The notes beneath the pieces were generated by a model. It searched no databases. It had not been told where the DNA came from and saw only the letters and a program-made list of their open reading frames with translations. From Periplaneta americana (taxonomy: Eukaryota > Arthropoda > Insecta > Blattodea > Blattidae), in NCBI RefSeq assembly GCF_040183065.1, contig NC_091120.1, positions 172,147,988-172,211,987 on the forward strand: a stretch of DNA of 64,000 bases. The letters run 5' to 3'. The position numbers and the translations under genes are program-made. How positions within the stretch are numbered: position 1 is the first letter of the stretch; each line of letters begins with the position of its first letter. This document shows, in pieces, positions 1 to 11,276 of the stretch.

Positions 1-770
1 CGGAGAGGATTTTGCCTGAACAGAAATAACATGGAGCTGAAGGAACATCATTGAGTGCAGGATGGAAGAAACGTCGATGGCAAAATACTTATTCTACTCG
101 AAATCACCCATCATTCATTGGGGAACACAAGTTTAAAGAGTATTTTAAGTAAGTTATGGTGCACGTGTAAGAAGACGAAAAATAAAGTGTTTTGATCGAG
201 AGTAAAAGAATATCATTTCTATCAGTCATAAAGTTCAGAGAGAAAGGTCGAACCATCATCTTCTAGTGGGAAGATAACTATAGAAGTACATAGAAGCCAC
301 AATGATAGATAATAGGATGGAGATTGTAATAACAAATTACAATGAAAGCATTAGTGATAGTGTAGTGGCAATAATTTCTAATAATAACAATAAACACATA
401 GTCTGTAACGTTTTATTAGCTTTGTTCGTGACCATTGGCATTATAGGTCTATTTACACGAGTTTTGAGTGTACTTCTAGTGTCATGGCGATTGGTAGGTG
501 GATATTGGTTGAGGACTGCAGCTGATTGGGAGACAACATACAGTTGGACAGTGACTCGCTTCTTTGCTTAACATTTAAAATTTCAGGGACCTAAAAGATG
601 TGTAATACTTATATATGTTAGAAAGTATATGTCATGTTTTTAATGTTACCACCAGAAGTAGTATGAATACAGATTGTTAGTGAAATAACATGTACAAACA
701 TACACTTAATTCTTCCTTGAAGGAGTAAAACTCATGCTCAGGAAGTTATCTAAACACATACTTAACACAA
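1..770. other. Unassigned stretch with one weak reading frame
   Basis: No recognised gene or repeat. A plus-strand frame at 302-571 (89 codons) has one hydrophobic run (about residues 34-60) that could span a membrane. It matches nothing I recognise, has Asn-rich low-complexity content and no supporting splice sites. It is more likely chance than a gene. Confidence 0.3.
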
Positions 771-989
771 CCTGGTTGGCGAGTTGGTATAGCGCTGGCC
801 TTCTATGCCCAAGGTTGCGGGTTCGATCCCGGGCCAGGTCGATGGCATTTAAGTGTGCTTAATTGCGACAGGCTCATGTCAATAGATTTACTGGCATGTG
901 AAAGAACTCCTGTGGGACAAAATTCTGGCACATCCGGCGATGCTGATATAACCTCTGCAGTTACGAGCATCGTTAAATAAAACATAACA
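771..989 (+). repeat. tRNA-derived SINE
   Basis: Pol III-type head with an A box (TGGCGAGTTGGTA) and a B box (GGTTCGATCCC), followed by a tRNA-unrelated body and the tail CATCGTTAAATAAAACAT. Close relatives lie at 5141-5850 and 35275-35492, and a 35-bp piece of the head lies inside the mariner at 49399-49433. The head resembles a tRNA, but there is no anticodon arm of normal length or 3' acceptor strand, so it is not a tRNA gene. Confidence 0.85.
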
Positions 990-1017
990 TTTAAAACATT
1001 TAATTATTTGACAAAAA

Positions 1018-1155
1018 GTTGTTTTCTAATCCCAGGCGTTTCACAATAAAGTCATTTGACCTCTTGCACTCCAATATTTTTCAAAGATATTGCCATGGTC
1101 AGCCACTGAAGCACAGATTTTGAGGTGTTCCGAATCCATTTTTGTGGTTTGAGTT
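1018..1155 (-). repeat. LINE 3' end, zinc-knuckle tail (copy 1)
   Basis: Read on the minus strand this carries MDSEHLKICASVA and then a short C-terminus, the last part of a non-LTR retrotransposon polyprotein. The same sequence recurs at 12914-13185, where the preceding CPLC knuckle is still visible. It is truncated at the 5' side, as is usual for LINE insertions. Confidence 0.65.
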
Positions 1156-1169
1156 TGATTCAAAGTGAG

Positions 1170-1560
1170 TCAAGGAAAAAAAAAAGAAAGAAAAACATAG
1201 GGATAAATTAACTTTAAAAATACAATTTCAATTTTAACAATTTAACTCATACAAATACATACACATATTAAACCAATATATATTCTTTAAAAATTAAATT
1301 CATAATGCTATTTTTAATTTTATATTAAAATTTTCTAAATTTCGGTATTTTTCAATTATTTTGTTATATAACCTTGGACCAAAGTAGGTACCATGGCTAA
1401 GAGCTGTGCTTGTGAAACACTTTGGTTCCTCTAGTCGTATAAAATCGGATCTTTTAGTTCCATATTTATGATGATACAATTTGAATTTATTGCGATTTTT
1501 ATGTATGAAGTTTAATAAGACAATATAATAAATTTAATTTTCAGAACATTAAAATCGCGA
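1170..1560 (-). repeat. LINE 3' end remnant (reverse transcriptase C-terminus and 3' UTR)
   Basis: The minus strand reads through HKYGTKRSDFIRLEEPKCF, then FGPRLYNKIIEKYRNLENF, to a stop near 1310. This is the typical C-terminal tail of a non-LTR reverse transcriptase (an R-to-GPRLYN block and then a basic helix). The remainder to 1170 is AT-rich 3' UTR. The clade cannot be fixed from so short a piece. Confidence 0.5.
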
Positions 1561-2303
1561 ACAAAAGTTTGGACGAGTAATCAACTGGTTTATTAAGGCA
1601 TATTTTAATTATTCTTTTCTGAACAAGTATTAGTGGAGTATGCTTTCAGTTTAAGTGTTTTGTCAACTTCGTTCATTGTACAATGTAAGTTAGTTGAAGT
1701 CAAGCACTGTTGTTATTGGAAGTAGCAGTTTTATGTACCAAAAATGCACAGCTATGTGAAGCATTAGACGAACAATTGCAAAGAGGATAAAGGTCTTCAA
1801 ATGTGGAAGAGTGTCAACTGCTGATCTGCATCATGGTGATGTTGCATACCTACCACCAGGGCAAACAATCTATATAAGCATTGTAAATGATGCTTACAAT
1901 TTACAAATGCTATAAAGTAAGATTTATGTATATTAGAAGTTTTTGTGTTAATATAATAATAGTATTGCAAAATTATCCCCATGTAGCACTGTTCCTTTCT
2001 TCTCATTCATTAAACAAGTAGAGTCGCAATAAACTGTCGGTGCACATTCTCAACCTACTGAAAGCTGTGGTATCTTCAGAGCTGATGTAAGCAACAAGAA
2101 CCATTCTTATAATAGACTGGATAGCGGTCATTCACCTCAACACTACAGAGCATAGCGCTACATGAACATGCAGTATTATGGAGGGTGCTTATTTGCCATC
2201 AGTCTCAATGGTGCCAACTGTACCATGACACAATGTACCGTCTGCCATAATGGAATTATTGTATGTAAAAGTGTCAGACTTAATTTCTGCCAATTGCCCA
2301 ATA
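1561..2303. other. Unassigned AT-rich stretch
   Basis: No gene, tandem repeat or terminal repeat recognised between the LINE remnant and the mariner. Short frames present here do not resemble known proteins. Confidence 0.4.
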
Positions 2304-3634
2304 TGAGGCCTGTCTAAAAAGTATCCGACCTTTAGCCAGAAAAAATATTTCAAATACCTGACGGGATTGGGACCCTAATCCCCTTCAAAGTAGGCCCCTT
2401 GTGCTTGCACACACTTAGCCCACCGATCCTTCCACTGCCGGAAACACCTCTGGAAGTCTTCTTTTGTAATGGTGTTCAGCTCCGTCGTCGCGTTCCGCAT
2501 TATCTCTTCTCTATTCTCAAAACGGGATCCTTTCAGTGGTGTCTTCAATTTTGGAAACAACCAGAAGTCGCAAGGATCCAGGTCTGGAGAGTAGGGAGGT
2601 TGGCGAACGGTTGTAATTCCATGTTTGGCCAAGAAAGTGTGGATCAATTGGGATGAATGTGCGGGGGCGTTGTCGTGATGCAAGTGCCAGTTGTTCGCCG
2701 TCCACATGTCTGGTCTTTTGCGCCGAACTGCATCACGGAGTCGCCGGAGAACATCGTGATAGTACTCCTTTGTCACCGTTTGTCCTTCCGGTGTGTATTC
2801 GTGATGCACAATTCCACAGACATCAAAGAAAACAGTCAGCATCACCTTGATTTTGCTTCGCACCTGCTGCGCTTTCTTCGGCCTTGGAGACTCGGGATGC
2901 TTCCATTGCGACGACTGTCTTTTTGTTTCTGGGTCGTACCTGCACACCCATGACTCATTTCCAGTTATCACGGTGTTCAGAAACCCAGGATCAGTGTTGG
3001 TGGTGTCCAGAAGGTCCTGTGCAACGTCACGACAGAGGTCTTTTTGTTCCGGGGACAACAACTTGGGCACGAATTTCGCAGCCACTCGGTTCATGTTCAA
3101 ATCATCACGCAAAATTGCATGTACAGAATCTTTACTCACTCCAACCTTTTCGGCAATCTCCCGCACGGTCAAACGACGATCTGCCATCACCAAATTTCGC
3201 ACCCTCTCAACAACAGCTGCACTCCGAGCAGTTTGGGGCCTGCCATAACGCTGCTCACTCTCTGCTGATGTGCGGCCATCTTTGAAACGGTTGAACCACT
3301 CCTTAATTTGTGTTACACCCATCGCATCTTCCCCAAACACCTGCTGAATCTTACGAATTGTTTGACTTTGAGAGTCACCAAGCTTTTGACAAAATTTGAT
3401 GCAGTATCTTTGCTCAATTCGTTCAGTCATCTTGCGAGAAAACTAATCCGACAAACACTTAGAACAGCACCTTACTTGGCGACCACCAGCCAGTGACTGG
3501 TACAAGCGAATGCGGTGAAAAAATTCAAGCATGCGCATTACGGTTCCTCCTTCCACCGTGCACAGTGGCGCCGCCTTAGAATCAATACTTTGCGTGGGAA
3601 AATTTAAGGTCGGATACATTTTAGACAGGCCTCG
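2304..3634 (-). mobile_element. Full-length mariner transposon
   Basis: The 1331-bp element has terminal inverted repeats of about 28 bp (GAGGCCTGTCTAAAA and then GTATCCGACCTT, with a one-base difference between ends). It is flanked by the TA duplication expected for the Tc1/mariner superfamily (2302-2303 and 3635-3636). It encodes one open transposase on the minus strand. The intact frame and well-preserved ends point to a relatively recent insertion. Confidence 0.93.
2375..3430 (-). CDS. Mariner transposase, open but with an altered catalytic triad
   Basis: 351 codons, close to the usual 345-350 of mariner transposases. The N-terminal paired helix-turn-helix DNA-binding region is at about residues 1-115, with KEWFNRFKDGRTS at 43-55. 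The linker GRPQTARS and then the DDE/D domain follow. Expected metal-binding residues: the first position reads TGNES instead of TGDE (Asn158), the second is HHDNAPAH (Asp253), and the third is SPDLDPCD (Asp288). The last two are 34 residues apart, the mariner spacing. Family knowledge says the first Asp is required for catalysis, so this copy is probably inactive although its frame is whole. It may still bind its terminal repeats. Confidence 0.93.
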   Translation of the reverse strand: MTERIEQRYCIKFCQKLGDSQSQTIRKIQQVFGEDAMGVTQIKEWFNRFKDGRTSAESEQRYGRPQTARSAAVVERVRNLVMADRRLTVREIAEKVGVSKDSVHAILRDDLNMNRVAAKFVPKLLSPEQKDLCRDVAQDLLDTTNTDPGFLNTVITGNESWVCRYDPETKRQSSQWKHPESPRPKKAQQVRSKIKVMLTVFFDVCGIVHHEYTPEGQTVTKEYYHDVLRRLRDAVRRKRPDMWTANNWHLHHDNAPAHSSQLIHTFLAKHGITTVRQPPYSPDLDPCDFWLFPKLKTPLKGSRFENREEIMRNATTELNTITKEDFQRCFRQWKDRWAKCVQAQGAYFEGD

Positions 3635-3636
3635 TA

Positions 3637-4322
3637 TGCAGGATTTTAAGTTTTGTTTTATGATTAAGAAATTTAATGTCCTGTTGCTCTTTATGTTGTA
3701 ACACCTGCTGCTTAACTTTAAATGGAGTGAGTGTTGGTACTTTACAGCTCGTTATATTGTGGTCTGTATTGGTCTGCACAACTGGTTTCATATGGGTGAA
3801 TGACGTAGTCAGATATCACCATTAGTTAAAAAAATACACACATACCCACACACAGTTTGTTGTGAATAGAAGTAATTTTTACAAGCAAAGGGAATTCTCC
3901 TGATCAGGAAATAAATTAGTATGAAAGGACTTGGAGAAGAACTAATTGGTAACAACTTAACAATGCTGAGATCAGTGGTAGATTGATGGACAGTGATTAC
4001 CACATGTTTGGACCACTCAAAGAGGCGATGGGAGGAAAGACATTTCGTTCTGGTGAGGTGCACCAGGTAGTGCATGAGTGGCTGTGCACCTGACCACAAG
4101 TTCCCCCCCCCCCCTCAGAAGAATCCGTGCACTTTCTATGTGCTGGAGGACCTGTATTGAATGTCAAAGAGACTATGTCGAAAATTGATACACTTGTGTT
4201 TCACTCTTGTTCAATAAATTAAATGAAAAAAAAAGTATGTACGGTTTTCAATTGACTCCCCTCTTACAACAGATTGCAATTCCTGAGTATCCAAGGAAAA
4301 TTGAAATTTCATCCTTTCGATT
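3637..4322. other. Unassigned stretch
   Basis: Nothing recognised apart from a short C homopolymer near 4103-4114. It separates the mariner from the LINE end at 4334. Confidence 0.4.
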
Positions 4323-4333
4323 ACTACTACTAC

Positions 4334-4365
<32 letters not shown>

Positions 4366-4466
4366 CTTTTCTTCTTCTTCTTCTTCTTCTTCTTCTTCTT
4401 CGGCACTACGGCCCTTGTAGTTTAGCCTTGGCCTCCCTTAGGATCTTGGTCCATTCCTTTCGATTA
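4323..4466 (-). repeat. 5'-truncated LINE 3' end with (GAA)n tail
   Basis: On the minus strand the sequence encodes WTKILREAKAKLQGP, then a stop, then CGAAGAAG running into a (GAA)n/(CTT)n tract at 4334-4401. It corresponds to the C-terminus and tail of the long LINE at 45637-47039 (GWKRAIEEVKAHLG, stop, AAGAAG tail). It is therefore a short copy of the same or a sister family, and the microsatellite is its 3' tail rather than an independent repeat. Confidence 0.75.
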
Positions 4467-5132
4467 CTCACAGGGCATAACTGTCAAAACACCTGAACAA
4501 AATTAAAATTATTTCTTCATCACTCTATCCATTGTGCAATCTTCAGGAAGAAATGGATCAGAATCATCTTCAGAGATTTCCAGCCCTTTCCTCTAAACCC
4601 ACTGTGTGCGAGAAGTATTGAAGAACAAGAATGTGTTTGGTTTTGCCAAAAACTCAGCATTAGTTAACAACACTAATGAATTATTTGAATGTTATCCCCC
4701 AATTCATAGTGATAATGTAACAGCTCCAAGATCATTATTGAAGTGAACAGATTGCAGAATAAAGTAGCCATTACTCTTGTGTGATTGTTCTGATGTATGT
4801 GTGTTTAGTCAGCAGTCCTGGTTGGTACCTCATAAGTGACACCAATAAGGCACCAATTATGAGGCAACTAAGCCAGGAAATAATGGGTCAAGATTGCCAG
4901 TTCCTTCCCCGGTCCATTGCATGCGTCACTGTCTATTAACATAATTCACTAATCAAACTTGAGATTTATACAACAATTGAATCGGTCATTTCTAAAAGGA
5001 CATTATTCCAATTTTTTTTCCTTCTAAAATCAGTTAAGAATGCTAGCGTATTTGTTTAACTTTAATACACATTTCTGTTGAGAAGGGGCATTATTTCACG
5101 CATTCATTAAGATGTAAGCAAGGTTCACAATA
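4467..5132. other. Unassigned stretch
   Basis: No gene or repeat recognised. It precedes the SINE trio and ends with the likely target-site sequence ATTCACAG at about 5133. Confidence 0.4.
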
Positions 5133-5140
5133 TTCACAGC

Positions 5141-5368
5141 ACTTGTTGGCTTGGGTAGTGTAGTCTGTATAGCACTTGCCTTCTGTGCTCGAGGTTGCGG
5201 GTTCGATCCCAGCCCAAGTTGATGGCATTTAAGTGTGCTTAAATACAACAGGCTCATGTCAGTAGATTTACTTGCACGTAAACGAACTCCTGCAGGACAA
5301 AATTCCGGCACACCGGCAATGCTGATATAACCTCGGCAGTTGTGAGCGTCGTTAAATGAACCATAAAT
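5141..5368 (+). repeat. tRNA-derived SINE, tandem copy 1 of 3
   Basis: A-box region TGGCTTGGGTAGTGTAG and B box GGTTCGATCCC, the same body as the SINE at 771-989, and tail GCGTCGTTAAATGAACC. The sequence before it (ATTCACAGCACTT, 5133-5145) reappears in similar form between the copies and after the last one. Confidence 0.85.
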
Positions 5369-5387
5369 TTTTTTCACAGTGCTTGGT

Positions 5388-5610
5388 CACCCTGGGTGGC
5401 GCAGTTGGTATAGTACTGGCCTTCTGTGTCCGAGGTTGTTGATTCGATCCCAGCCCAGGTTGATGGCATTTAAGTGTGCTTAAATACAACAGGCTCATGT
5501 TAGTAGATTTACTGGCACGTAAACGAACTCCTGCGGGACAAAATTCCGGCACACCGGCAATGCTGATATAACCTCGGCAGTTGTGAGCGTCGTTAAATGA
5601 ACCATAAATT
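5388..5610 (+). repeat. tRNA-derived SINE, tandem copy 2 of 3
   Basis: Nearly identical to copies 1 and 3 with the same orientation. It begins after the linker TTCACAGTGCTTGG and has a B-box variant GATTCGATCCC. The spacing from copy 1 to copy 2 is about 240 bp, a tandem arrangement rather than independent insertion. Confidence 0.85.
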
Positions 5611-5628
5611 TTTTTCACGGTGCTTGGT

Positions 5629-5850
5629 CACCCTGGATGACGCAGTTGGTATAGTACTGGCCTTCTGTGTCCGAGGTTGTTGATTCGATCCCGGTCCAGG
5701 TCGATGGCATTTAAGTGTGCTTAAATGCGACAGGCTCATGTCACTAGATTTAGTGGCATGTAAAAGAACTTTTGCAGGACAAAATTCCGCCACATTGGCA
5801 ACACTGATATAACCTCGGCAGTTGTGAGCGTCGTTAAATAAAACATACTC
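5629..5850 (+). repeat. tRNA-derived SINE, tandem copy 3 of 3
   Basis: Third copy, beginning after the linker TTCACGGTGCTTGG and ending GCGTCGTTAAATAAAACAT. The flank after it (ATTCACAGTACTT, about 5861) matches the flank before copy 1, as expected if one insertion with its target duplication later expanded by unequal exchange. Confidence 0.85.
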
Positions 5851-6140
5851 GTAATTTAAAATTCACAGTACTTTTGAAAGTGCTCTATTCCTGGAATAAG
5901 ACATTTTTATGGAGATCTGATTGCTGTTGTAATTTCTGAATAAGGGCCTTTTAGGAATGACTGATTCTATTGTCCTTCCTCTGACATATCGTCAAGTGAG
6001 ATGTACTGTCTGATAATAGATGTAGCAGAGGATGGTTCTGATGTACTTTGAAATATAAATTGACTCCTGACGTTGCAAGAATTATTTGTACGAAATTTAA
6101 ATTACTTTCTTAATGATTTAATAATAATTAAAATAATATA

Positions 6141-6378
6141 TGAGTAGCTTAATATCAAAGACGGACATCTGACCTCAATCAAAAATTTAGATAGCTGTGG
6201 TTTTTTAAATAATTTTTCATGCTCTTTCCAGTTATAGTGAAACCATATGCCTACTCTAACACTACATTTATAAAATAAATTGTGTTAAATATTACAAAGA
6301 ACACTGTGAATTGAGAAATTGCTTCTAGATCAAAACTATGGAGATGACAGATGTCCGTCTTTGATATTAAGCTACTCA
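6141..6378. mobile_element. MITE with TA target duplication
   Basis: Terminal inverted repeats of about 31 bp begin TGAGTAGCTTAATATCAAAG at both ends, flanked by TA (6139-6140 and 6379-6380). The 238-bp interior does not code. It lies less than 100 bp upstream of the candidate exon at 6475, so in that gene's intron if the exon is real. Confidence 0.85.
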
Positions 6379-6474
6379 TATACATTTTGTGGTAACTGAT
6401 ATGATGTAAGTATAGTAATTTTCGTAAATTATTTTTAAGAAAGTTGTTACTACTATTACATTTTTTCATTGCAG

Positions 6475-6570
6475 TTTGTGCCAGTTCAACGTAGTTCGAG
6501 TAACAGTGGGATTTCTGGGGTGGAATCCTTGCGTAAGCGCCTGGAAGCATTGAAAGGCTCAGCAAGATAA
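6475..6570 (+). CDS. Candidate last coding exon of an unidentified plus-strand gene
   Basis: A strong 3' splice site (long T/C tract, then TTGCAG at 6469-6474) is followed by 31 open codons and TAA. The peptide begins FVPVQRSSSNSGISG and ends ESLRKRLEALKGSAR, a Ser-rich segment followed by a basic amphipathic helix. Base composition here is clearly more GC-rich than the AT-rich flanks. I do not recognise the protein. No upstream exon could be identified in 1-6474, so the gene would have a long last intron or start outside the window. It could be chance: the open run is short. A matching transcript would settle it. Confidence 0.45.
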   Translation, partial: FVPVQRSSSNSGISGVESLRKRLEALKGSAR

Positions 6571-9500
6571 GATCTGTAGTCTTAGCATTATGATGCCATC
6601 TGAATCTATAGAATGTCTGGAAGAAAGGCTCAGCAAGATAGTCTGTAGCCTTAGGATACAGTGTTATCTAATGATTCTGTATAGTTAAGTACAGTATCTG
6701 AACATCTTTCCCATGCTTTGAAGGCGTAGAGTTAAACACTAAATATGTGACAAGATTGCAGTTGTAACAAAATATGTGAGCTGCAGCTTGAATGTTATCC
6801 ATTGATGCTGCACTTTAACTTTGTAAGGTTTTTCTTTTACTTTTACGAAATCCGTTAAACATTAAATTGTTCAGATTATTACTTTAATTGTACAGAAATA
6901 ACATACTCTTACAATAATGGTCATGGACTCAGTTTACATAATCCATCTCCACTATTTGTCGATAATTTCGGATTCTGAAGACTAATAATGTTGGGGTAGA
7001 CATGCTTTGTGGTCGCAAGTGGAAGATTTTCTCATATTCTTGCCAGGCATTAAATTGTAATTTTTCCGTGAAATATTTTTTTTATGAACATAGACTGACT
7101 GGTAATAGTATATACAACATATTTTAGTTACGGAAAGGGCTTAACTCTGAAGATTCAATCCATTGTAGAATGTTGTGTCAAAGTAGAAAATGGGAAGGAC
7201 TTCAGTTACTGCGACAGGCATGAAATTTACTACTTTTATTTTAAAGAATTTTATTTGTTGCTTTGAATTTTAATAAAATCTAATGTTCTGTCTCACGGTT
7301 ACAGTTGGTTATGAATGAGTCTAAACTCATTTCCTCGAAATGTGTGTATCTATTGCAGCTCATGTTATAGTCCATATTCCAATTTAACAAGAAAAGACTA
7401 AATGCTTTTAATTTATTTATATTCTTAGATTACAGCAGAAAGACTGATATGTGATAACAAGCAAATTTAGAGTATTACTTACAGATTGGATTTGGTGATG
7501 GAAAACACGTAATAACTTTATTTTATATTGTATTGAGAACATTCAAATACAAATAGCGAGTTGTTGATCTTACACAGCATGAAGCACAAAATATTTAAAG
7601 AAATGCATGTGCTGTTGACTGTTTTCATTTGAAGTAATCGGACAGCAATACTGACATAACCAGACAAAAGATACCATATACTAGTATTTAAAATATATTC
7701 CTCCTTAATTTAATTGGCCCATGTAACGATACAAACTGTGTATAATGTTTCACATACTTAGTGGGTTTTGTTGCTTGAGATGTTGACCTTTCTGCAGGGA
7801 AACTTCTATTACCATTACAAGAGTTTCAATACTCATTTGTTGCATCGGAATATTTATTTTATGTCGCAGTTCTAGGTATGCAGACTGAGATGGATGAATG
7901 TGCGTGTGTGTAAAGAAGACGCTAAAATTTTTGGGAAAGTTTTACACCATAGAACATAAAAGGTTCCCTAAGTATTTGTGAGAGTGAATGTATTGGAAAA
8001 ATAAACAAATGAGACAATGTATGGATTTTGGTTGGTCAATTCATACATGAAATGAATTTCTGTTTGATTCTGTTGTTACAATAGATTCTGCAAACATGAA
8101 TGCAAATGTAACATGACATTTATAAGAGGCTTGTTCAGTACATTACATGTACTGCTGACTTAGTCTAATCTAATTACGTGACATAATGGGCATTTTAAAC
8201 TGCATAGAAAATGACATTCTATGTGTTTGAAGAGTATCACTCTTTAAGATAAAGTGATTGATAGATAGAATAAGGGCCCATAAACACATTAAACACATTT
8301 TAAAGCGAGATGTTTACTGAACGAAGTTTTCAGAATTTCTTAGGCTTACATCCTTTTTGGCATTAATTTATTGCTGCATACTTCGGAAGGTAAATAATAA
8401 TCTTAATATTGTTAGTTTAATATTATGTGGTCATAAACTAACGTGAGAAATGGGTGGAAGTCATAATAAATTCTAGAATACTTAATTCTGTAAACAGTCT
8501 CTTCTTTTTAGATGTTATTAAGGAATAATACTAGTTGCCATGAATGCAAAGAATTTCTTAGCAAGTCCAACTTCACTTGTCAGTGCAAGTATGCGAAGGG
8601 TGTAAAGAATTCATTTTCTAAGCTAACTTGGTAGTGAGTTGTGAAGAATGTAATTCTTATCTAAGAAATATTCTTTGCAAATATAATTATTAAAAAGAAC
8701 AATTTTCACTTTCAGCCCAAAGATATTGACACAGTGAAGAGTGCTTATCTGTTGTCGAGTGATTCAGTGACGAAATTACGACTGACATGGATACGAACAA
8801 TGGCGTGTCAAGCAAGAAAGCAGAATTGTCTTTTTATTTTAGTTCCCATAATCTTTACATTTTAGAGACTAGGAATTTCTCTCGAGACATTTTAGATTAG
8901 GTATACTTCAGTAAAATGAATATGTGGGTTAAACTACACAATAACGTTTCAAGAGAGATTAAAGTTTAGTACTGTATACACTATCATTCTTTCCATGTTA
9001 CCCAAATTTCACTATTAAGAGACGTGTTTTTATGTATGACGTTATGCAATAGAGCAAACATTACAAAAACCATTACTCTTCAACGATTCAGTACTTCAGA
9101 TATGTGATAATCAAGTATGTTACATTTATTATTATTATCGTCATTGCAGTGAGTAATTAATTTGATTCAAAGAATTGAATTATGGAAGGATAGTATCACT
9201 TAACCACTAGAAACTCGTGGGATATTGGTGCATTGTGTTCTTGGTTGAATATAACAGTAGCAGCCATCAGTATTTTATAGCTCGATCCTCACACACAACA
9301 TAATATTGATTCATTTTCAGATTCAGGCATTTGTCACATTATCTTAAAATGAATTGTTTCTTCTCTACTCTAGCATTATTTGGCTCTTCTCTATGTCTAG
9401 CTAGTTCATTTTAGGAAGTTGTACATTTGTTTCATTTTTTAACATGTATCATTTCTCTTGATATATTTTAATGCAATTATTGAGATAAGAATACCATTGA

Positions 9501-9775
9501 TTAAAAAACAGCATTAATGAGAGATTCTTTAATGATGTCAGAAAAGAACACTATCTCACGCAGGATAAGCAAGATATGAAAAGATCCGTGGTATTATAGA
9601 AAGACGAAAAAGCTGAATAGAAAGAATGTAACTGAACTGTCTGCAGTTCATTGGAAATTACTCTTTAGTGTAAATAATTTTTGTGTTAATAGTTTATTTT
9701 ATTTATGTATAATTGTAGAAGTTTAGTTAAAATACGAATATTTTTAATTTATTTATTATTAGAGCACCATTAAGA
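6571..9775. other. Long stretch without recognised genes or repeats; possible 3' UTR
   Basis: Unusually free of mobile elements for this window. If 6475-6570 is a last exon, part of this may be its 3' UTR. One weak exon-like segment lies at 8716-8865: TTTCAG precedes 49 open codons starting PKDIDTVKSAYLLSS, which look coding for the first half and then become hydrophobic and AT-rich. I do not call it. Confidence 0.35.
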
Positions 9776-9985
9776 CAGGAAACCTTGGAGAAAGAGAACT
9801 TTGTTATGCTTCACTGGGAAGCTAGAGTAACAGCATTGCCTGACATTTGCCTTACTGTTGGGGAAAACCTCGTAAAAAAATCCAATCAGGTAATCAGCCC
9901 AAGCGATAATCGAACCCATCCTTAAGCACAATCCCGGATCAGCAGGCAAATGTACTACTGTCTGAGGTACATTGATGGTGTTATT
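9776..9985 (-). repeat. Degraded tRNA-derived SINE of a second family
   Basis: On the minus strand a B-box-like GGGTTCGATTATCGC is followed by GGGCTGATTACCTGATTGG, a T run and GAGGTTTTCCCCAAC, the conserved core of a SINE family common in arthropods. It is decayed compared with the SINEs at 771 and 5141. Confidence 0.6.
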
Positions 9986-11276
9986 ATATTGTTTCTGTGG
10001 AAGATTAATAGGGGATTGATTTTTTTTTTTATAAGTTTCCTTTACATTTGGAGAGGTAACAATTGGAAATAAGGTATAGGTCTTGCAAGCAGGGAGTACT
10101 GACGGAAGGAATGTGAATCAAACAATGCGGTAAGGAAGAGAGGGCGACAGGAAAGGTCACGAAATAGCTTGAATGATATTCAAGAGTACAGTCGGAAGAG
10201 AAATGACATCGATAGAATCAGTCTTGCATTGTGATAGTTACATTACGACTTTATTTTGTTCCATTGCATGTGAATACGTGTCTTGTATCGCACGGTATTA
10301 TTATTATTTCATTCGTAAACATATGTTGCGCGATTAATTAGCTTCGAATTTTTCTCTTGCTACGTTCTTTATTTCCACAGTGATGTTCTGATTTGTTCAT
10401 CTTCTTGAAAGAGACAGTACTTCCATCGGCCCGCAGCTCTCGCCCCCCTCAGCGTGCCTACATACACACGTCAAAACAGACAGTAACGCCACCATTGCTT
10501 TTCGGTAGTCGTTTCTTGCGCGAGCTATAATAATAATAATAATAATGTTTTCTGACAAAATAATTAACATGTGTTGCTGAAATCACATGTGAAGATATTC
10601 AATAATTGAAGCTGGGGAGGTCACACTCCTCATAGGAATACAAAGGTTAAATGAATGTGAGATAAATAAAAGTATTCCTGCTGTAATTCATGATTACAAG
10701 TAGTCTTTGGATTTGATTTGAATTAATAAATACAAATTACTGAATAAATAATAATTTGTGACCAGTTACTTGTTCCTTCCCTCCTCTAATAATTGAGATT
10801 TTTCTTCGAAGTAGTGTTGTAAAATACATAATGGCCATTTACAGGATTTGAAAAGCACTCTTCTGCTCGTCTGTGATGAGTGAAAATTTTTATTTGATGA
10901 GTGAAAAAAAATTCTGATTTAATTGCGTTTTTTAGTTAGACAAACTGGCTAGGGAAATTTTTGCCTGACTCTTAAGCCAGCATAAAATTTTTAAAACCCT
11001 GGCCATTCAAAAGTATTGTTCAACGTTATCAAACTATTTGCATAATTTTTTATCCGAATTTTTAATGAAATCAGCACACCATTGGCTGAATAGCTAGTGT
11101 GGGATATTCCTGTTTTCCTTGCTGGCATACCTCCATTGCTTCATTGCAGATCAGGTACCCACCATTAGAAAGAAAAAAATCCAGAACAGTAGCAGATGCT
11201 AAAACGTAGCAAATTACTGTAAGAAGAGGATCTTGCCCCTTATGTAAATTCTCTTATGGGGGATGATAAGTTCTCA
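9986..11276. other. Unassigned stretch with a GC-richer patch
   Basis: Mostly AT-rich with a short (TAA)n run at 10526-10546. A GC-richer patch at about 10425-10525 (CTCGCCCCCCTCAGCG and neighbours) stands out but has no reading frame or promoter element I can identify. Confidence 0.3.

Noticed and set aside
2399-3285. Several plus-strand frames up to 133 codons
   Set aside because: They are antisense shadows of the mariner transposase on the minus strand.
4207-4425. Leucine/phenylalanine-rich frame resembling a membrane protein
   Set aside because: It is the translation of the (CTT)n tail of a minus-strand LINE end.
771-5850. Possible tRNA genes at the A/B box sequences
   Set aside because: The heads are followed directly by SINE bodies and lack complete cloverleaf arms; several near-identical copies occur.
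8716-8865. Exon-like segment after TTTCAG
   Set aside because: Only the first half looks coding, no partner exon or donor was found, and the rest is AT-rich hydrophobic sequence.
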